From the NCBI GenBank assembly GCA_003539625.1, contig DPOU01000016.1, positions 1 through 26,776 of the forward strand: a DNA stretch of 26,776 nt. The letters run 5' to 3'. The translations under genes were made by a program, and so were the position numbers. Below the pieces are notes generated by a model. It was not told the DNA's origin and ran no database searches. It was given only the letters and a program-made list of their open reading frames with translations. Origin of the DNA: Acholeplasmatales bacterium. Its GTDB lineage: Bacteria > Bacillota_I > Bacilli_A > ML615J-28 > CAG-313. Positions 6,080 through 14,939 of this stretch are shown piece after piece; the stretch's first letter is position 1, and the number at the start of each line of letters is the position of its first letter.

Positions 6080-9000
6080 TTAATTAACAAAAGCACGGAT
6101 AAGTTCTAGAATTTCTTCCCATGTAATTAATCCTTTTCCTACTGCTACTTTTAAGTATGCACCATTGAATGCTACAAATTGCTCATATGTTACATATTCA
6201 GCAAAGTCTTCATATGTATATAAACCATACTTTTCAATATCTGCTTGCATTTTTTCTTGGTCATACATTAAGTTATCGCCCATTTCAAAATAAGATATCA
6301 ATGCATCAGTAGCCATTGGAGTAATAGATAAGGCACCATCAACTACAAAGTTAATTGTATAAGCAGTTTGCAATGAATATACACCAATTGTTTCTTCTGT
6401 TATATATGCATCTATAAGTTCGAAACTTTCATTTATAAATGTTCCATTTACGTACGTAGTCTTAACGAATGTATGATGTAAATATGATTCGTAATTATTT
6501 TCGTTAATAAATACATAACTGTTTTCACCAATATCAAAGAAGCCATGTTCTTCAACAACTCTTATAATTGTACCATCGGAGAATTTTAAATTAATAACAT
6601 TTGTTAAATATTTACCATGATTCCATAATATTGAAGCAGGTACACTAACATACTTACCAGTTACAAAATCCCAACCTATTAACATATCATCATAATTTAA
6701 ATCTTCTATGTTCTTTGTGCTACCATCTGCCAAGGTAATTTTTGATCCCTCTGCTACACACTTGGATGCAGTAAGTTCAATAGTTGTATCGCCAGTAATT
6801 TTATATGAGCCATTATTAGCTTGATTTGATCCTGCTATCTTAGTAGTTACAGTATATTTTGTATCATCATGAGTAGCGCTATAGTATATTTCAATTTGTT
6901 TAGGAACATAAATTGTGGCATTTGCCATATAAGTTTTTCCGTTATTTCCTACTGTTATATTAAATTTAACATTATTTTCTATTTTTATGGTTATTGCTGC
7001 CTTTTGCTCCCATACAGCAACAAAAGTTGTATCTGAAGAAATATCAATTTCTTGACCAGCTGAATATATTGTACTAGTTCCATTTATTTGCCAACCTACA
7101 AAATATTTTGTATATTCGAAATTATATTGATAATTATTATACGTATTTTCAGTAATGTCAGGCAATCTCACTTTGCCAGTGCCTTGCAATATATCTTTAA
7201 CTCTTGTTAATTCACCAATTTCAGTTCTATAATTTATTTCAATAGGCTTTTCATCAATAAAATTACAGAATAATGGAATTGATTGATTTTCACCATATTT
7301 TTCAATAAAGGCATCTAAATATTTAGTAGTAATTTTATCGATAATTACTCCAGTTGATTTATCTATTCCAACATACCAACCTTCAAAATATTTTTCAACA
7401 CCTTCGGCGTAATATTTCAAATCTTTAAATAATGATATTTCACCATTAATAAAGTCATTAATTGTAAACTCTATTACTAAGTTTTCAACATTAGTTAAAT
7501 CATCTATTGAAATATAATTTATCTTTCCATCCTCTGTTTCACCATATCCTGCCATATAACTAATACTATATTTCTTAACTTCCCATTGTGCGTATAAATT
7601 AATATCATTATTAGTACCATTTTTAAGAGTATTATTTTCTGAATTTAATTTAATTGTGCCTGCTTTATCCAAAGTCCATTCAGCAAATTTATAGTATTTT
7701 TTTGTTGGTACATACTCACTTCCGTTAACTTGATAAATTGTTTCATTTTCTAGCAACATTACAATAACTTTTGTTTCAAGTAGTGTATCTCCATCATAGA
7801 AATGCAAATTAAATTGTGCAACATTTGTCGTTTCAGTCCAATAGTGTGTACCATTATTATTTACAGAAACATACATTACTTTTTCAAAATTTGAATTACT
7901 AGTTCCATTAATATTACCAGTAGCAGCAAGTGTTTTTTGAATGTAATATGGGTCATCAGAGCTAATCATCGTCCTATAAGTAGATATTGTGTTTTGTCCA
8001 CCACTTATATTTAATATCGCACTCTCTTCGGTAGATTCCCAAATTCCACCAATACTACCATTAACTATTACCGCTCCATTTACTATTGCTTTTGCATCAA
8101 CTGTATCTTTGCAATGATTTTTAAATCCTCCACTAAGGCCATTTATTTCGGACCAAGTTGCCATAGTTACATCAACATTAGAACCTATTGTTACTGTTGC
8201 TCCTTTTTTTACGGTTAAACTAGAACCAGGAAGGAACAAATAATCTGATTTAGTCAAGGTGAATTTTGAACCTTCCTCAACTGATATGTCCATATATCCA
8301 ACTGTAGCCGGTTTATCTGTGCTTGTCTCCATATTTACAGTTATTCCAAGTGCAGTTAAGGCTACGTTTAAAGTTGCATCTTCACAGTTTCCATATATTT
8401 TTACGGAATCTCGTTGTCCTTTTTCCTGATTAGAACCGGTTACCAAATATAACGCTTTATCGTTTTGAGTACTTGCGGCAGGGGTAGCTATTTTTTCGGC
8501 ATACCCACTTGTAATTTTGAATAAGCAATTTTGTGTTTGAGAATCTCCAATTAGTATTGCACTAGCATATATGTCTTGCAATCCAAGTATTGGCAATGTT
8601 CCATTTGCATATACAAATGCTTTATATATTGCCCCTGCATAAATTGCTACTTTGCAAGAGATATTATGTACAGACCAAGCATTAGTCGGTAATACTTTCT
8701 TATACATTTGACTACCAGCTTTACCACCAGGCCAGTCATATGTATGCATACAATCAATTGCACTTGATCCTTTTGCTAAATCTATTGTTCCAAATCCTTT
8801 TACATATCCATATGCATTTAATGAACAGCCATTAGCTATTGATATATACCCGTTATTATAAAGAACTCCTCTTGTACATGTTATGGTTGTATTAGGCTGT
8901 GAAAATCCTATCACACCATCTGCTAAAAGTTCTGAACTGCTTACGAAATTAAGGGCTATTGCTTCAGGTATGTATACTGAAGAATAAACGTTGCCAGGTT

Positions 9001-10654
9001 TTGCTGTACTACTATATTTTTTTTCTGAAACTGATGTACTACAAGGTACAATAAATTTTCTACTACTAATTAAATATTCATTTTTATTGTTACTATAAGG
9101 ATTAATGCTGCTTGCAAGATTTGAAAATGCACTATAAACAAATGAAGTGGCATTACTAGCATCCCCCTCAAACGTTATGTCGCCTGTTGTACTTGTTATT
9201 GCATCTTCTACTGTATAGTATGCTCCATTTACTTTTGCGGTTTTATATTTAAATATAATTGGATTAGTAATTTCTAACGTATAGTTAGCCGCAGAAGAAC
9301 CTGATAAGGCTGCAGTTACAACATAGGTACTTCCGACAACATTTGTATATGAAGTTATACCTGTTTTGTCATTATTGTTTATACCTGTTATACTTGTATC
9401 GCTTCCATATCCAAATGTACCATCATTCATGCCACTAATTGAAAGTGATACTGTATCACCAGATAATAGTCCACCTAGCGAAAGTTGTCCAGAAATATAT
9501 GTTTGAATTAGTGCCCATGTACGTTTACTACTATCATAATTCATTTCAATCAAATATTTATTTAGACTAACTCCTAGTGGTTTTATAGTAAATGAACTGC
9601 TTTCACCAGATTTTATTGTATAGTTTGCAGCGTATTCGCCATAAACTTTTGCATTAGCAGTATAGTTACCTGCGTTAGTTTGTTTACCTGTAACTATTAG
9701 TGTTGTACCATCATTTTCCAAATCAGTCGATTTAGCAGTTGGGCATTGTTCTGTTTTATTGTATACAAAATTTAAATTTTCCCATGTAACTGCAATTTCT
9801 TTTGGATTTATTGTTACTTGAACTTTTTTTGCATCTGAATCTTCATAACCATCTTTTTTGGCAACAAATTGAATCCAATATGTCCCTTTGTGAGTAGGTG
9901 ATCCTGTTTCATAAGTTGTTCCAGTAAGAGTTGTATATTTTACTTCTATTGTTGCATCAGTTATAACATCTGATCCACATTTAACTATGTATTCAGGTAA
10001 TTGTGATTTACCATTGTAAGTAAGTTGTTGCATATCTGTACATACAATTTCAAGTTTTCCTGTACCAACAATTGTAAATTCTTGATTTAAAGTACCTTCA
10101 TAATTTCCTATGCCTGTGATTATGATTTTAGCATTACCTAAAGCAATGTTGTTTTCATAATCAAGAGTATAATCTGTTCCTTCTATGAGCGTTGTTGTAC
10201 CATCCATTAATGTGATTTTTGGAGTTATTGCGGTACCTGTGTGAACGAATTTATCACCCTTAACTTGGACAGTAAAATCATTATTAAAAGGTTTTGGTTT
10301 TATTTGGTAACCTACATCTACTTTTTCATTATTTTCTTTTATTGTAACACGAATATCGTATATCCCTGCATTCGTAGGTTTACCAGATATATAGTCTGTA
10401 TCACCACTTTTTCTATACTGATAAGATAATTCATCTTCAGCAAATAATGGTGAAGTTGGAGCTTGACTTGTTCCATCATAAATATCTTTTTGATTATCTA
10501 GATAATACTTAGCAACTGTACCTGGTTGGTAAATTGGCTTTTCAGTTATTTCATCAGTTATTAGCCAAGATGAAAAAGCAATTGTAGCAATTGTTACAAC
10601 AATGAGTAATATCAAAGCCATAACGATATTAAAAGGTTTCCTAATTTGCTTCAT
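6080..10654 (-). CDS. Giant exported surface protein: MBG-type and InlB-type repeats with C-terminal Hint domain
   Basis: A 1524-residue protein. The N-terminal hydrophobic segment ends in 'IAFSSWLITDE' (about 25-35), like the SipW-class signals of its operon neighbours. Residues about 60-470 hold consecutive MBG/YDG-like beta modules (e.g. 'EGTDYTLDYENNIALGNA', 'PTNAGIYDIRVTI'). Residues 475-950 are Ser/Asn/Gly-rich and look like a beta-solenoid. Residues about 950-1218 carry InlB B-type (Listeria-Bacteroides) repeats ending LYAQW and FVAVW. A Hint domain starts at Cys1299 (CVAEGSKITLADGSTKNIED; then 'SDGTIIRVVEEHGFF') and ends near 'YTINFVVDGALS' (1432-1443). The usual terminal HN is not seen. 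An 80-residue tail follows. The gene overlaps its upstream neighbour by ATGA, with GGAGGGG as ribosome binding site. The likely role is as an adhesin or matrix component with possible self-processing. Confidence 0.8.
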   Translation of the reverse strand: MKQIRKPFNIVMALILLIVVTIATIAFSSWLITDEITEKPIYQPGTVAKYYLDNQKDIYDGTSQAPTSPLFAEDELSYQYRKSGDTDYISGKPTNAGIYDIRVTIKENNEKVDVGYQIKPKPFNNDFTVQVKGDKFVHTGTAITPKITLMDGTTTLIEGTDYTLDYENNIALGNAKIIITGIGNYEGTLNQEFTIVGTGKLEIVCTDMQQLTYNGKSQLPEYIVKCGSDVITDATIEVKYTTLTGTTYETGSPTHKGTYWIQFVAKKDGYEDSDAKKVQVTINPKEIAVTWENLNFVYNKTEQCPTAKSTDLENDGTTLIVTGKQTNAGNYTANAKVYGEYAANYTIKSGESSSFTIKPLGVSLNKYLIEMNYDSSKRTWALIQTYISGQLSLGGLLSGDTVSLSISGMNDGTFGYGSDTSITGINNNDKTGITSYTNVVGSTYVVTAALSGSSAANYTLEITNPIIFKYKTAKVNGAYYTVEDAITSTTGDITFEGDASNATSFVYSAFSNLASSINPYSNNKNEYLISSRKFIVPCSTSVSEKKYSSTAKPGNVYSSVYIPEAIALNFVSSSELLADGVIGFSQPNTTITCTRGVLYNNGYISIANGCSLNAYGYVKGFGTIDLAKGSSAIDCMHTYDWPGGKAGSQMYKKVLPTNAWSVHNISCKVAIYAGAIYKAFVYANGTLPILGLQDIYASAILIGDSQTQNCLFKITSGYAEKIATPAASTQNDKALYLVTGSNQEKGQRDSVKIYGNCEDATLNVALTALGITVNMETSTDKPATVGYMDISVEEGSKFTLTKSDYLFLPGSSLTVKKGATVTIGSNVDVTMATWSEINGLSGGFKNHCKDTVDAKAIVNGAVIVNGSIGGIWESTEESAILNISGGQNTISTYRTMISSDDPYYIQKTLAATGNINGTSNSNFEKVMYVSVNNNGTHYWTETTNVAQFNLHFYDGDTLLETKVIVMLLENETIYQVNGSEYVPTKKYYKFAEWTLDKAGTIKLNSENNTLKNGTNNDINLYAQWEVKKYSISYMAGYGETEDGKINYISIDDLTNVENLVIEFTINDFINGEISLFKDLKYYAEGVEKYFEGWYVGIDKSTGVIIDKITTKYLDAFIEKYGENQSIPLFCNFIDEKPIEINYRTEIGELTRVKDILQGTGKVRLPDITENTYNNYQYNFEYTKYFVGWQINGTSTIYSAGQEIDISSDTTFVAVWEQKAAITIKIENNVKFNITVGNNGKTYMANATIYVPKQIEIYYSATHDDTKYTVTTKIAGSNQANNGSYKITGDTTIELTASKCVAEGSKITLADGSTKNIEDLNYDDMLIGWDFVTGKYVSVPASILWNHGKYLTNVINLKFSDGTIIRVVEEHGFFDIGENSYVFINENNYESYLHHTFVKTTYVNGTFINESFELIDAYITEETIGVYSLQTAYTINFVVDGALSITPMATDALISYFEMGDNLMYDQEKMQADIEKYGLYTYEDFAEYVTYEQFVAFNGAYLKVAVGKGLITWEEILELIRAFVN

Positions 10655-11256
10655 CTATTCCCCTCCGTTATTTTAGCACTGAGTCCAAAATATACTTCTT
10701 TGTTATAGAAAGTGTTATAAATTATTTCTTGAAAATTTAATGAGTCGTTTTTAGTAAGTTTGTATTCAAACCTAAGTGTTAGTGAACTTTGCGATAAATC
10801 ATTAATAACATATTTAGTTACTGCACTAGTATTATTCTTAGTAACTTGAGAATCATTTAGTACAGTACCATTTATTGATACTGTAAGTGGTAAATCAGCA
10901 TTATTGAATAAGTTAACTGTGTCAGCTCCAATTGTTCTTAAAGTTAATTCAAGTTCTAAACTACTACTTGTAAACTTAGTTTTACAATTATCAATATTGA
11001 CAACTAATTCAACACTAATAATTCCGTCGTTAGTGAGTTCTCCCGTATTACTTACAAAACCAGTTTTATAATAACTAAATGGTGTTAATGTATAGCTTAA
11101 ATAATCATTATATTTCATTACATCATCAACAATAATTATGCTATCATCTTTTATTTTTACATCATTTGAAATGGTCCACGAAGCAAAGCCTATACTAATT
11201 AGTGATAAGCTTATTAAGATCATTGTTATGTAATATTTTAGTTTACTACTTTTCAT
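10651..11256 (-). CDS. Small secreted protein with SipW-class signal segment (third paralogue-type substrate)
   Basis: A 201-residue protein. The N-terminal segment MKSSKLKYYITMILISLSLI is followed by SIGFASWTIS, the GFASW hallmark of SipW-processed TasA/CotN-like proteins. The mature part is a beta-rich, Thr/Asn/Ser-rich domain with no motif I can name. A longer frame reaches an ATG at 11334, but I choose 11256: AAGGAAAGG lies 4 bases before it, and the extra 26 residues would disturb the signal segment. The stop overlaps the start of the Hint-domain gene (ATGA), so the two are translationally coupled. The 126-base gap upstream carries two hairpins and may contain an internal promoter. Confidence 0.7.
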   Translation of the reverse strand: MKSSKLKYYITMILISLSLISIGFASWTISNDVKIKDDSIIIVDDVMKYNDYLSYTLTPFSYYKTGFVSNTGELTNDGIISVELVVNIDNCKTKFTSSSLELELTLRTIGADTVNLFNNADLPLTVSINGTVLNDSQVTKNNTSAVTKYVINDLSQSSLTLRFEYKLTKNDSLNFQEIIYNTFYNKEVYFGLSAKITEGNR

Positions 11257-11293
11257 ATAGCCTTTCCTTTCTTTTGAAGTTTTATATATATAT

Positions 11294-11314
11294 TTTAGTA
11301 TGTTTTTTACTAAA
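11294..11314. repeat. Short inverted repeat TTTAGTA-N7-TACTAAA in the leader
   Basis: Arms at 11294-11300 and 11308-11314, about 38 bases upstream of the ATG at 11256. It could be an operator or an RNA hairpin in the leader. AT richness makes a chance origin possible. Confidence 0.35.
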
Positions 11315-11338
11315 GTGCATATATAAAATTTCAAATGG

Positions 11339-11372
11339 ATTCTTAGTATCTAGATAACTAGATACTAAGAAT
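11339..11372. promoter_or_regulatory. 15-bp perfect hairpin inside the surface operon
   Basis: Arms ATTCTTAGTATCTAG (11339-11353) and its exact complement (11358-11372) with a 4-base loop, 10 bases after the TAA at 11383. On the minus strand no T-run follows directly (CCATTTGAAATTTTATA comes next). On the plus strand TATTTTTGTTTTATTTTTTA follows, but no plus-strand gene needs it. It may be a partial terminator, an mRNA-processing or stability element separating the last two genes, or an operator. Confidence 0.55.
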
Positions 11373-11382
11373 TATTTTTGTT

Positions 11383-12504
11383 TTATTTTTTAGCCCATTG
11401 TGCGTAAAGTTCTAAATCAGAAAGTATTGGTGTTAAATCTGTTAATACTCCACTTGTTGGGCCAATGGTTTTAGTTGTATACCATCCAAGGAATGTATAA
11501 CCTTCTCTTGTTGGAACTGGGATATTACCATAACCATTTTGTTTAAAGTAAGTATTTCTTTGAATGTAACAATAAGGAAGATCAAAGCCAGCAGGCATAC
11601 TTGCTTCTGGGCCACCATCTGTTTTATCGTTTAAGTTAAATATTACTTTATATGTTTCTTGACTATCGTTGAAACTAATTACTAATGTCCATACACCGTC
11701 ACGTTTAGTGTAGATTATTTTATGATATGTATCAAAATAATAATCGTTTTCATTTCCTACATCTACTTTAGGAAATGAACTTCCACTAATCCATTTGTTT
11801 GTTGCTGGTTTTTCAAGAGTTATTTCTTTAGTAGTTTTATCTGAAAAAATAAATTTTACGATATATTCAGTTGATGTAGTTGTTCCAATTATATCAGTGA
11901 TATATATGCCATCCTTACCATCTTTACCGTTAGAAATCGTATAAGTTGTTGTTGTATTATCAGTGAATGTTATTGTATAAACATCATTTAATTCATCTGA
12001 AGAAGTTTTTTCGATACTTAAGATTCCACGGCCTGTTTCACCCTTTTCGCCTTTTGGAATTGTGAATGATACAGGTTCTTTTTCTTCATCGGTGTAAGTT
12101 ATTGTAACGGTTGTTTCACCAGTTTCTTCATTAACAGTTGTTTCAATTCCTGCTATTGATATACCATCTACACCATTTTTACCATGAAGTAAAGTAAACT
12201 CCGTTGGTTCAATCGTTTCATCTGTATAGTTTACACGAATCACTATACCTGTTTTGTCAATTGATTCATACGTAAATATACTCTTAATACCATTTCCTGT
12301 AACACCTCTTGGAAGAATAAACTCATCATTTGCAAGTTCTTCATCGGTATAAGATATTACCATTTTGATAGTACCATCTTTTTCTTCTTTAGTAGTAATT
12401 GCTTTTATTATTTTACCATCTTCAGCTGTGCTAAAACTACCACAGCTTGTTAAAGCAAAACATGCTATTAATAGGATGGATAGAATAGAGATAATTTTTT
12501 TCAT
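11383..12504 (-). CDS. Lipoprotein with G-x-x-G-linked beta repeats and C-terminal InlB-type repeat
   Basis: A 373-residue predicted lipoprotein (signal with lipobox LTSC, Cys21). Residues about 30-235 contain four to five repeats of about 50-55 residues of the form 'I..I......G...V.I.YTDE...P..FT...G'. They are joined by collagen-like turns GKNGVDG, GEKGETGRG and GKDGKDG. After a linker with a 'YYFDTYHKIIYTKRDGVW' segment, the C-terminus (about 330-371) is an InlB B-type repeat (GYTFLGWYTTK ... ELYAQWAKK), related to those in the giant Hint protein. The ribosome binding site is AAGGAGAA and the gap to the preceding gene is 2 bases. It is probably a membrane-tethered component of the extracellular structure. 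Confidence 0.75.
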   Translation of the reverse strand: MKKIISILSILLIACFALTSCGSFSTAEDGKIIKAITTKEEKDGTIKMVISYTDEELANDEFILPRGVTGNGIKSIFTYESIDKTGIVIRVNYTDETIEPTEFTLLHGKNGVDGISIAGIETTVNEETGETTVTITYTDEEKEPVSFTIPKGEKGETGRGILSIEKTSSDELNDVYTITFTDNTTTTYTISNGKDGKDGIYITDIIGTTTSTEYIVKFIFSDKTTKEITLEKPATNKWISGSSFPKVDVGNENDYYFDTYHKIIYTKRDGVWTLVISFNDSQETYKVIFNLNDKTDGGPEASMPAGFDLPYCYIQRNTYFKQNGYGNIPVPTREGYTFLGWYTTKTIGPTSGVLTDLTPILSDLELYAQWAKK

Positions 12505-12506
12505 GT

Positions 12507-14939
12507 TTATTCTCCTTGTGCATTTTTAATTAATTCCAAGGCTTGAGGTGCACGTGGACCTTCATCAAATAAATAGCCTTGTTTATTTACAGATATGAAC
12601 TTAAATGGTTCATAGCCTGTTACGATTGTAACACATTTTAACATAACGTTTTTAATAACTGCTAAATCAAGTTTATCTAAATCAACATTAGATGGATCAA
12701 TTCCTTTCAGTGATAAATATTTATCTAGTAAATCAACAACTGTTAATTTGCATGAGTCATATTTTAAATCTTCTGTATCAAACGTTACTTTAGAGAGGTT
12801 AGCACCACCACCATAGTAAGCAATTGGAATATTAACATAGACTTTACCATCACTTGATGTTGTTGTAACAACACTTGATTTTAAGAAACTCTTAATTGGG
12901 AATATTGTATCTATTGATATATCACCAATATTTGCGTCAGTAACACCAAAAATTTCTTTAGCATCATCAACAAAGCTTGATATATTTTCATTTATTAATC
13001 CTGTGATATCTAAGTTGTTCCATTCTTTGTAATCATAGAATTTAGTCTTACCGGTAATATTAAGTTCTACTGGATATGACATACCTCCAACATGATTTGG
13101 AATGTATGGCACATTTAGTCCTGTAAGCAACATATTCACAACTGATGGAGTGCTTGATTCAAGGAACGGACCATTAAACATCGTGTCCATACCAATTGAG
13201 GCAATACCACTTCGATAAAACATTGTATCTTTAATGTTCATACTACCTTTATAAATATCTTTTATAAAACTTTCATCGTTTAAAGCGTTTTGGATATCTA
13301 AGATAGCTTTACGCATTTTTTCTTTATCAGTAAATGAACCAATTACGAAAGCATTTAAAGTGTCGTCTCCCGCATTGCTTTTCATCAAATAGTTGTTTAT
13401 TGTGCTAGTTATTTTTTCACCATTTAAAAGAGTAAACTCGTATTCTTTTAATAAATCTGCTTTAATATAATCGTTAGAGCCAATTGTTAATAAGAAATTT
13501 CTTGCGTTACTTAACATTGAATTTAAGATTGATACGTTAGTAGAAGAGAAACTTCTAACAACTTGTTTACCATTAGATAATCTTGAATTTTTAATTGTAA
13601 TGTTATTACCATTAGTTTCAAGAACGGTACCAACATAATCTAAGTTTGACATTAAGTTACCAAAATCACAGTTTTTTAAATTAACGTCATTAATTAAAAT
13701 ATTACTGCCATCTACATACATACCGACATTATCTTGACCGAATGCTTCAATAAGTGGCATATTATCATGTTCGCCTAAACTGTAAAATGGTAGAGGTCCT
13801 CTATATAGATCATCTTTTGAAAGAGCAGGAATTGTCGTTTTATTACCATTACTATCAACTACATCCATTGTACTTGATGGGAATGTTAAATTGTGAAGAT
13901 TTATTGTGTAACCATTACCATAGAAATCTTTTTGAACTCTTATCCCCGCAAGCACTCTATTAGATATCTTCTTATAACTTGGATTGCTATTTACAAATTC
14001 GTTCCAAGCTTTAATATAATCTTGATTATAGGTTGTTTCAAATGAATATACATCAGATGTAAAATCAATTTTTTTACCATCTGTATAGTTGCCAAAACAT
14101 ACTACGTTATTATCAGTTGTATTATTTAAATTATTAACAGATTCAAATGACTTTCTAAGTACAACAATTTCACCATTGGTTGATTTATTTGTACATGCAA
14201 GTAGTTGATTATAGTCATAGACATTTACGCCATCTTTTACTACTTTAAATGAATAAGTCATTGGTTTTACCATTTCATCATTGTTAGTTTTTACCGTAAA
14301 ACTTGCATCACCTGATGTTTTAATTTTAACAATTTTATTTGCTTCATCTATTTCAATAATATCAGGGGTGTTATTTACATATTGTAAGTCATTTATTTGT
14401 AAATCACCAATAGTTTTTACTTCAAATTCAAAGGTAGCTTTTTGCTTATTTAGGCTTTTGTCAAAGTCATATTCACCATAATAGATATTAGGATCAATAT
14501 TATTTTGTGATGCTTTAATTTTGCTTTGAACAACAATTGCTCCTTCTTTAAAAATTATAACGGTCATCGTTTTAAAGATGTTGCCTTTTTTATTTGAGCA
14601 TGTTACTTTAACTTCGCCAATTTGTAATGGTTGTAAATACCAGTTATCATTTTCATTTACAATTTTTGCATATTTATTTCCTTCAGGATTATCGCTATCA
14701 TAAACGCTCCAAACCAGCGCTTCTTCTTTTAGTGGGGGATAACCTTGTTCATAGATAGGACTTGCAACTAATTTGTGAAGTTTATCTTCTAATTTGATGC
14801 CTTCTATTTCATCATAAGACCAATCTATCCCAATCATATCGTTTTCAATAAAGTTAAAGGTTGTGTTAATGGTAATTACACCAACAAGAGTAATTACAAA
14901 AGGTATTAATAATAAGATTATTAAGTTTTTCTTTTTCAT
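12507..14939 (-). CDS. Membrane-anchored extracellular protein with Ig-like and beta-helix-like regions
   Basis: An 810-residue protein with one N-terminal transmembrane segment (about 6-27) and no lipobox or GFASW motif, so probably an uncleaved anchor. Residues about 72-131 resemble a BIG2-type Ig-like module ('ALVWSVYDSDNP', 'IGEVKVTC'), and a second similar module lies at about 180-235. Residues about 335-480 have the N-rich, short-period pattern of a parallel beta-helix ('GNGYTINLHNLTF', 'NILINDVNLKNCDF', 'NITIKNSRLSNG', 'VSILNSMLSN'). The remainder is unassigned. It starts directly at the stop of the ABC permease (TAAATG), which suggests translational coupling. It could be a scaffold or carbohydrate-binding surface protein, or the extracellular partner of the transporter. 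No catalytic residues are recognised. Confidence 0.65.
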   Translation of the reverse strand: MKKKNLIILLLIPFVITLVGVITINTTFNFIENDMIGIDWSYDEIEGIKLEDKLHKLVASPIYEQGYPPLKEEALVWSVYDSDNPEGNKYAKIVNENDNWYLQPLQIGEVKVTCSNKKGNIFKTMTVIIFKEGAIVVQSKIKASQNNIDPNIYYGEYDFDKSLNKQKATFEFEVKTIGDLQINDLQYVNNTPDIIEIDEANKIVKIKTSGDASFTVKTNNDEMVKPMTYSFKVVKDGVNVYDYNQLLACTNKSTNGEIVVLRKSFESVNNLNNTTDNNVVCFGNYTDGKKIDFTSDVYSFETTYNQDYIKAWNEFVNSNPSYKKISNRVLAGIRVQKDFYGNGYTINLHNLTFPSSTMDVVDSNGNKTTIPALSKDDLYRGPLPFYSLGEHDNMPLIEAFGQDNVGMYVDGSNILINDVNLKNCDFGNLMSNLDYVGTVLETNGNNITIKNSRLSNGKQVVRSFSSTNVSILNSMLSNARNFLLTIGSNDYIKADLLKEYEFTLLNGEKITSTINNYLMKSNAGDDTLNAFVIGSFTDKEKMRKAILDIQNALNDESFIKDIYKGSMNIKDTMFYRSGIASIGMDTMFNGPFLESSTPSVVNMLLTGLNVPYIPNHVGGMSYPVELNITGKTKFYDYKEWNNLDITGLINENISSFVDDAKEIFGVTDANIGDISIDTIFPIKSFLKSSVVTTTSSDGKVYVNIPIAYYGGGANLSKVTFDTEDLKYDSCKLTVVDLLDKYLSLKGIDPSNVDLDKLDLAVIKNVMLKCVTIVTGYEPFKFISVNKQGYLFDEGPRAPQALELIKNAQGE

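Noticed and set aside
6080..10654. Active intein that splices
   Set aside because: The Hint domain lacks the C-terminal His-Asn and following nucleophile needed for splicing, and lies near the protein's C-terminus.
11257..11334. N-terminal extension of the third SipW-class protein to 11334
   Set aside because: The extra 26 residues would precede a complete signal segment, and the ribosome binding site AAGGAAAGG fits the ATG at 11256.
11339..11372. Plus-strand intrinsic terminator
   Set aside because: The T-rich tract is on the plus side, but no plus-strand gene ends near it.
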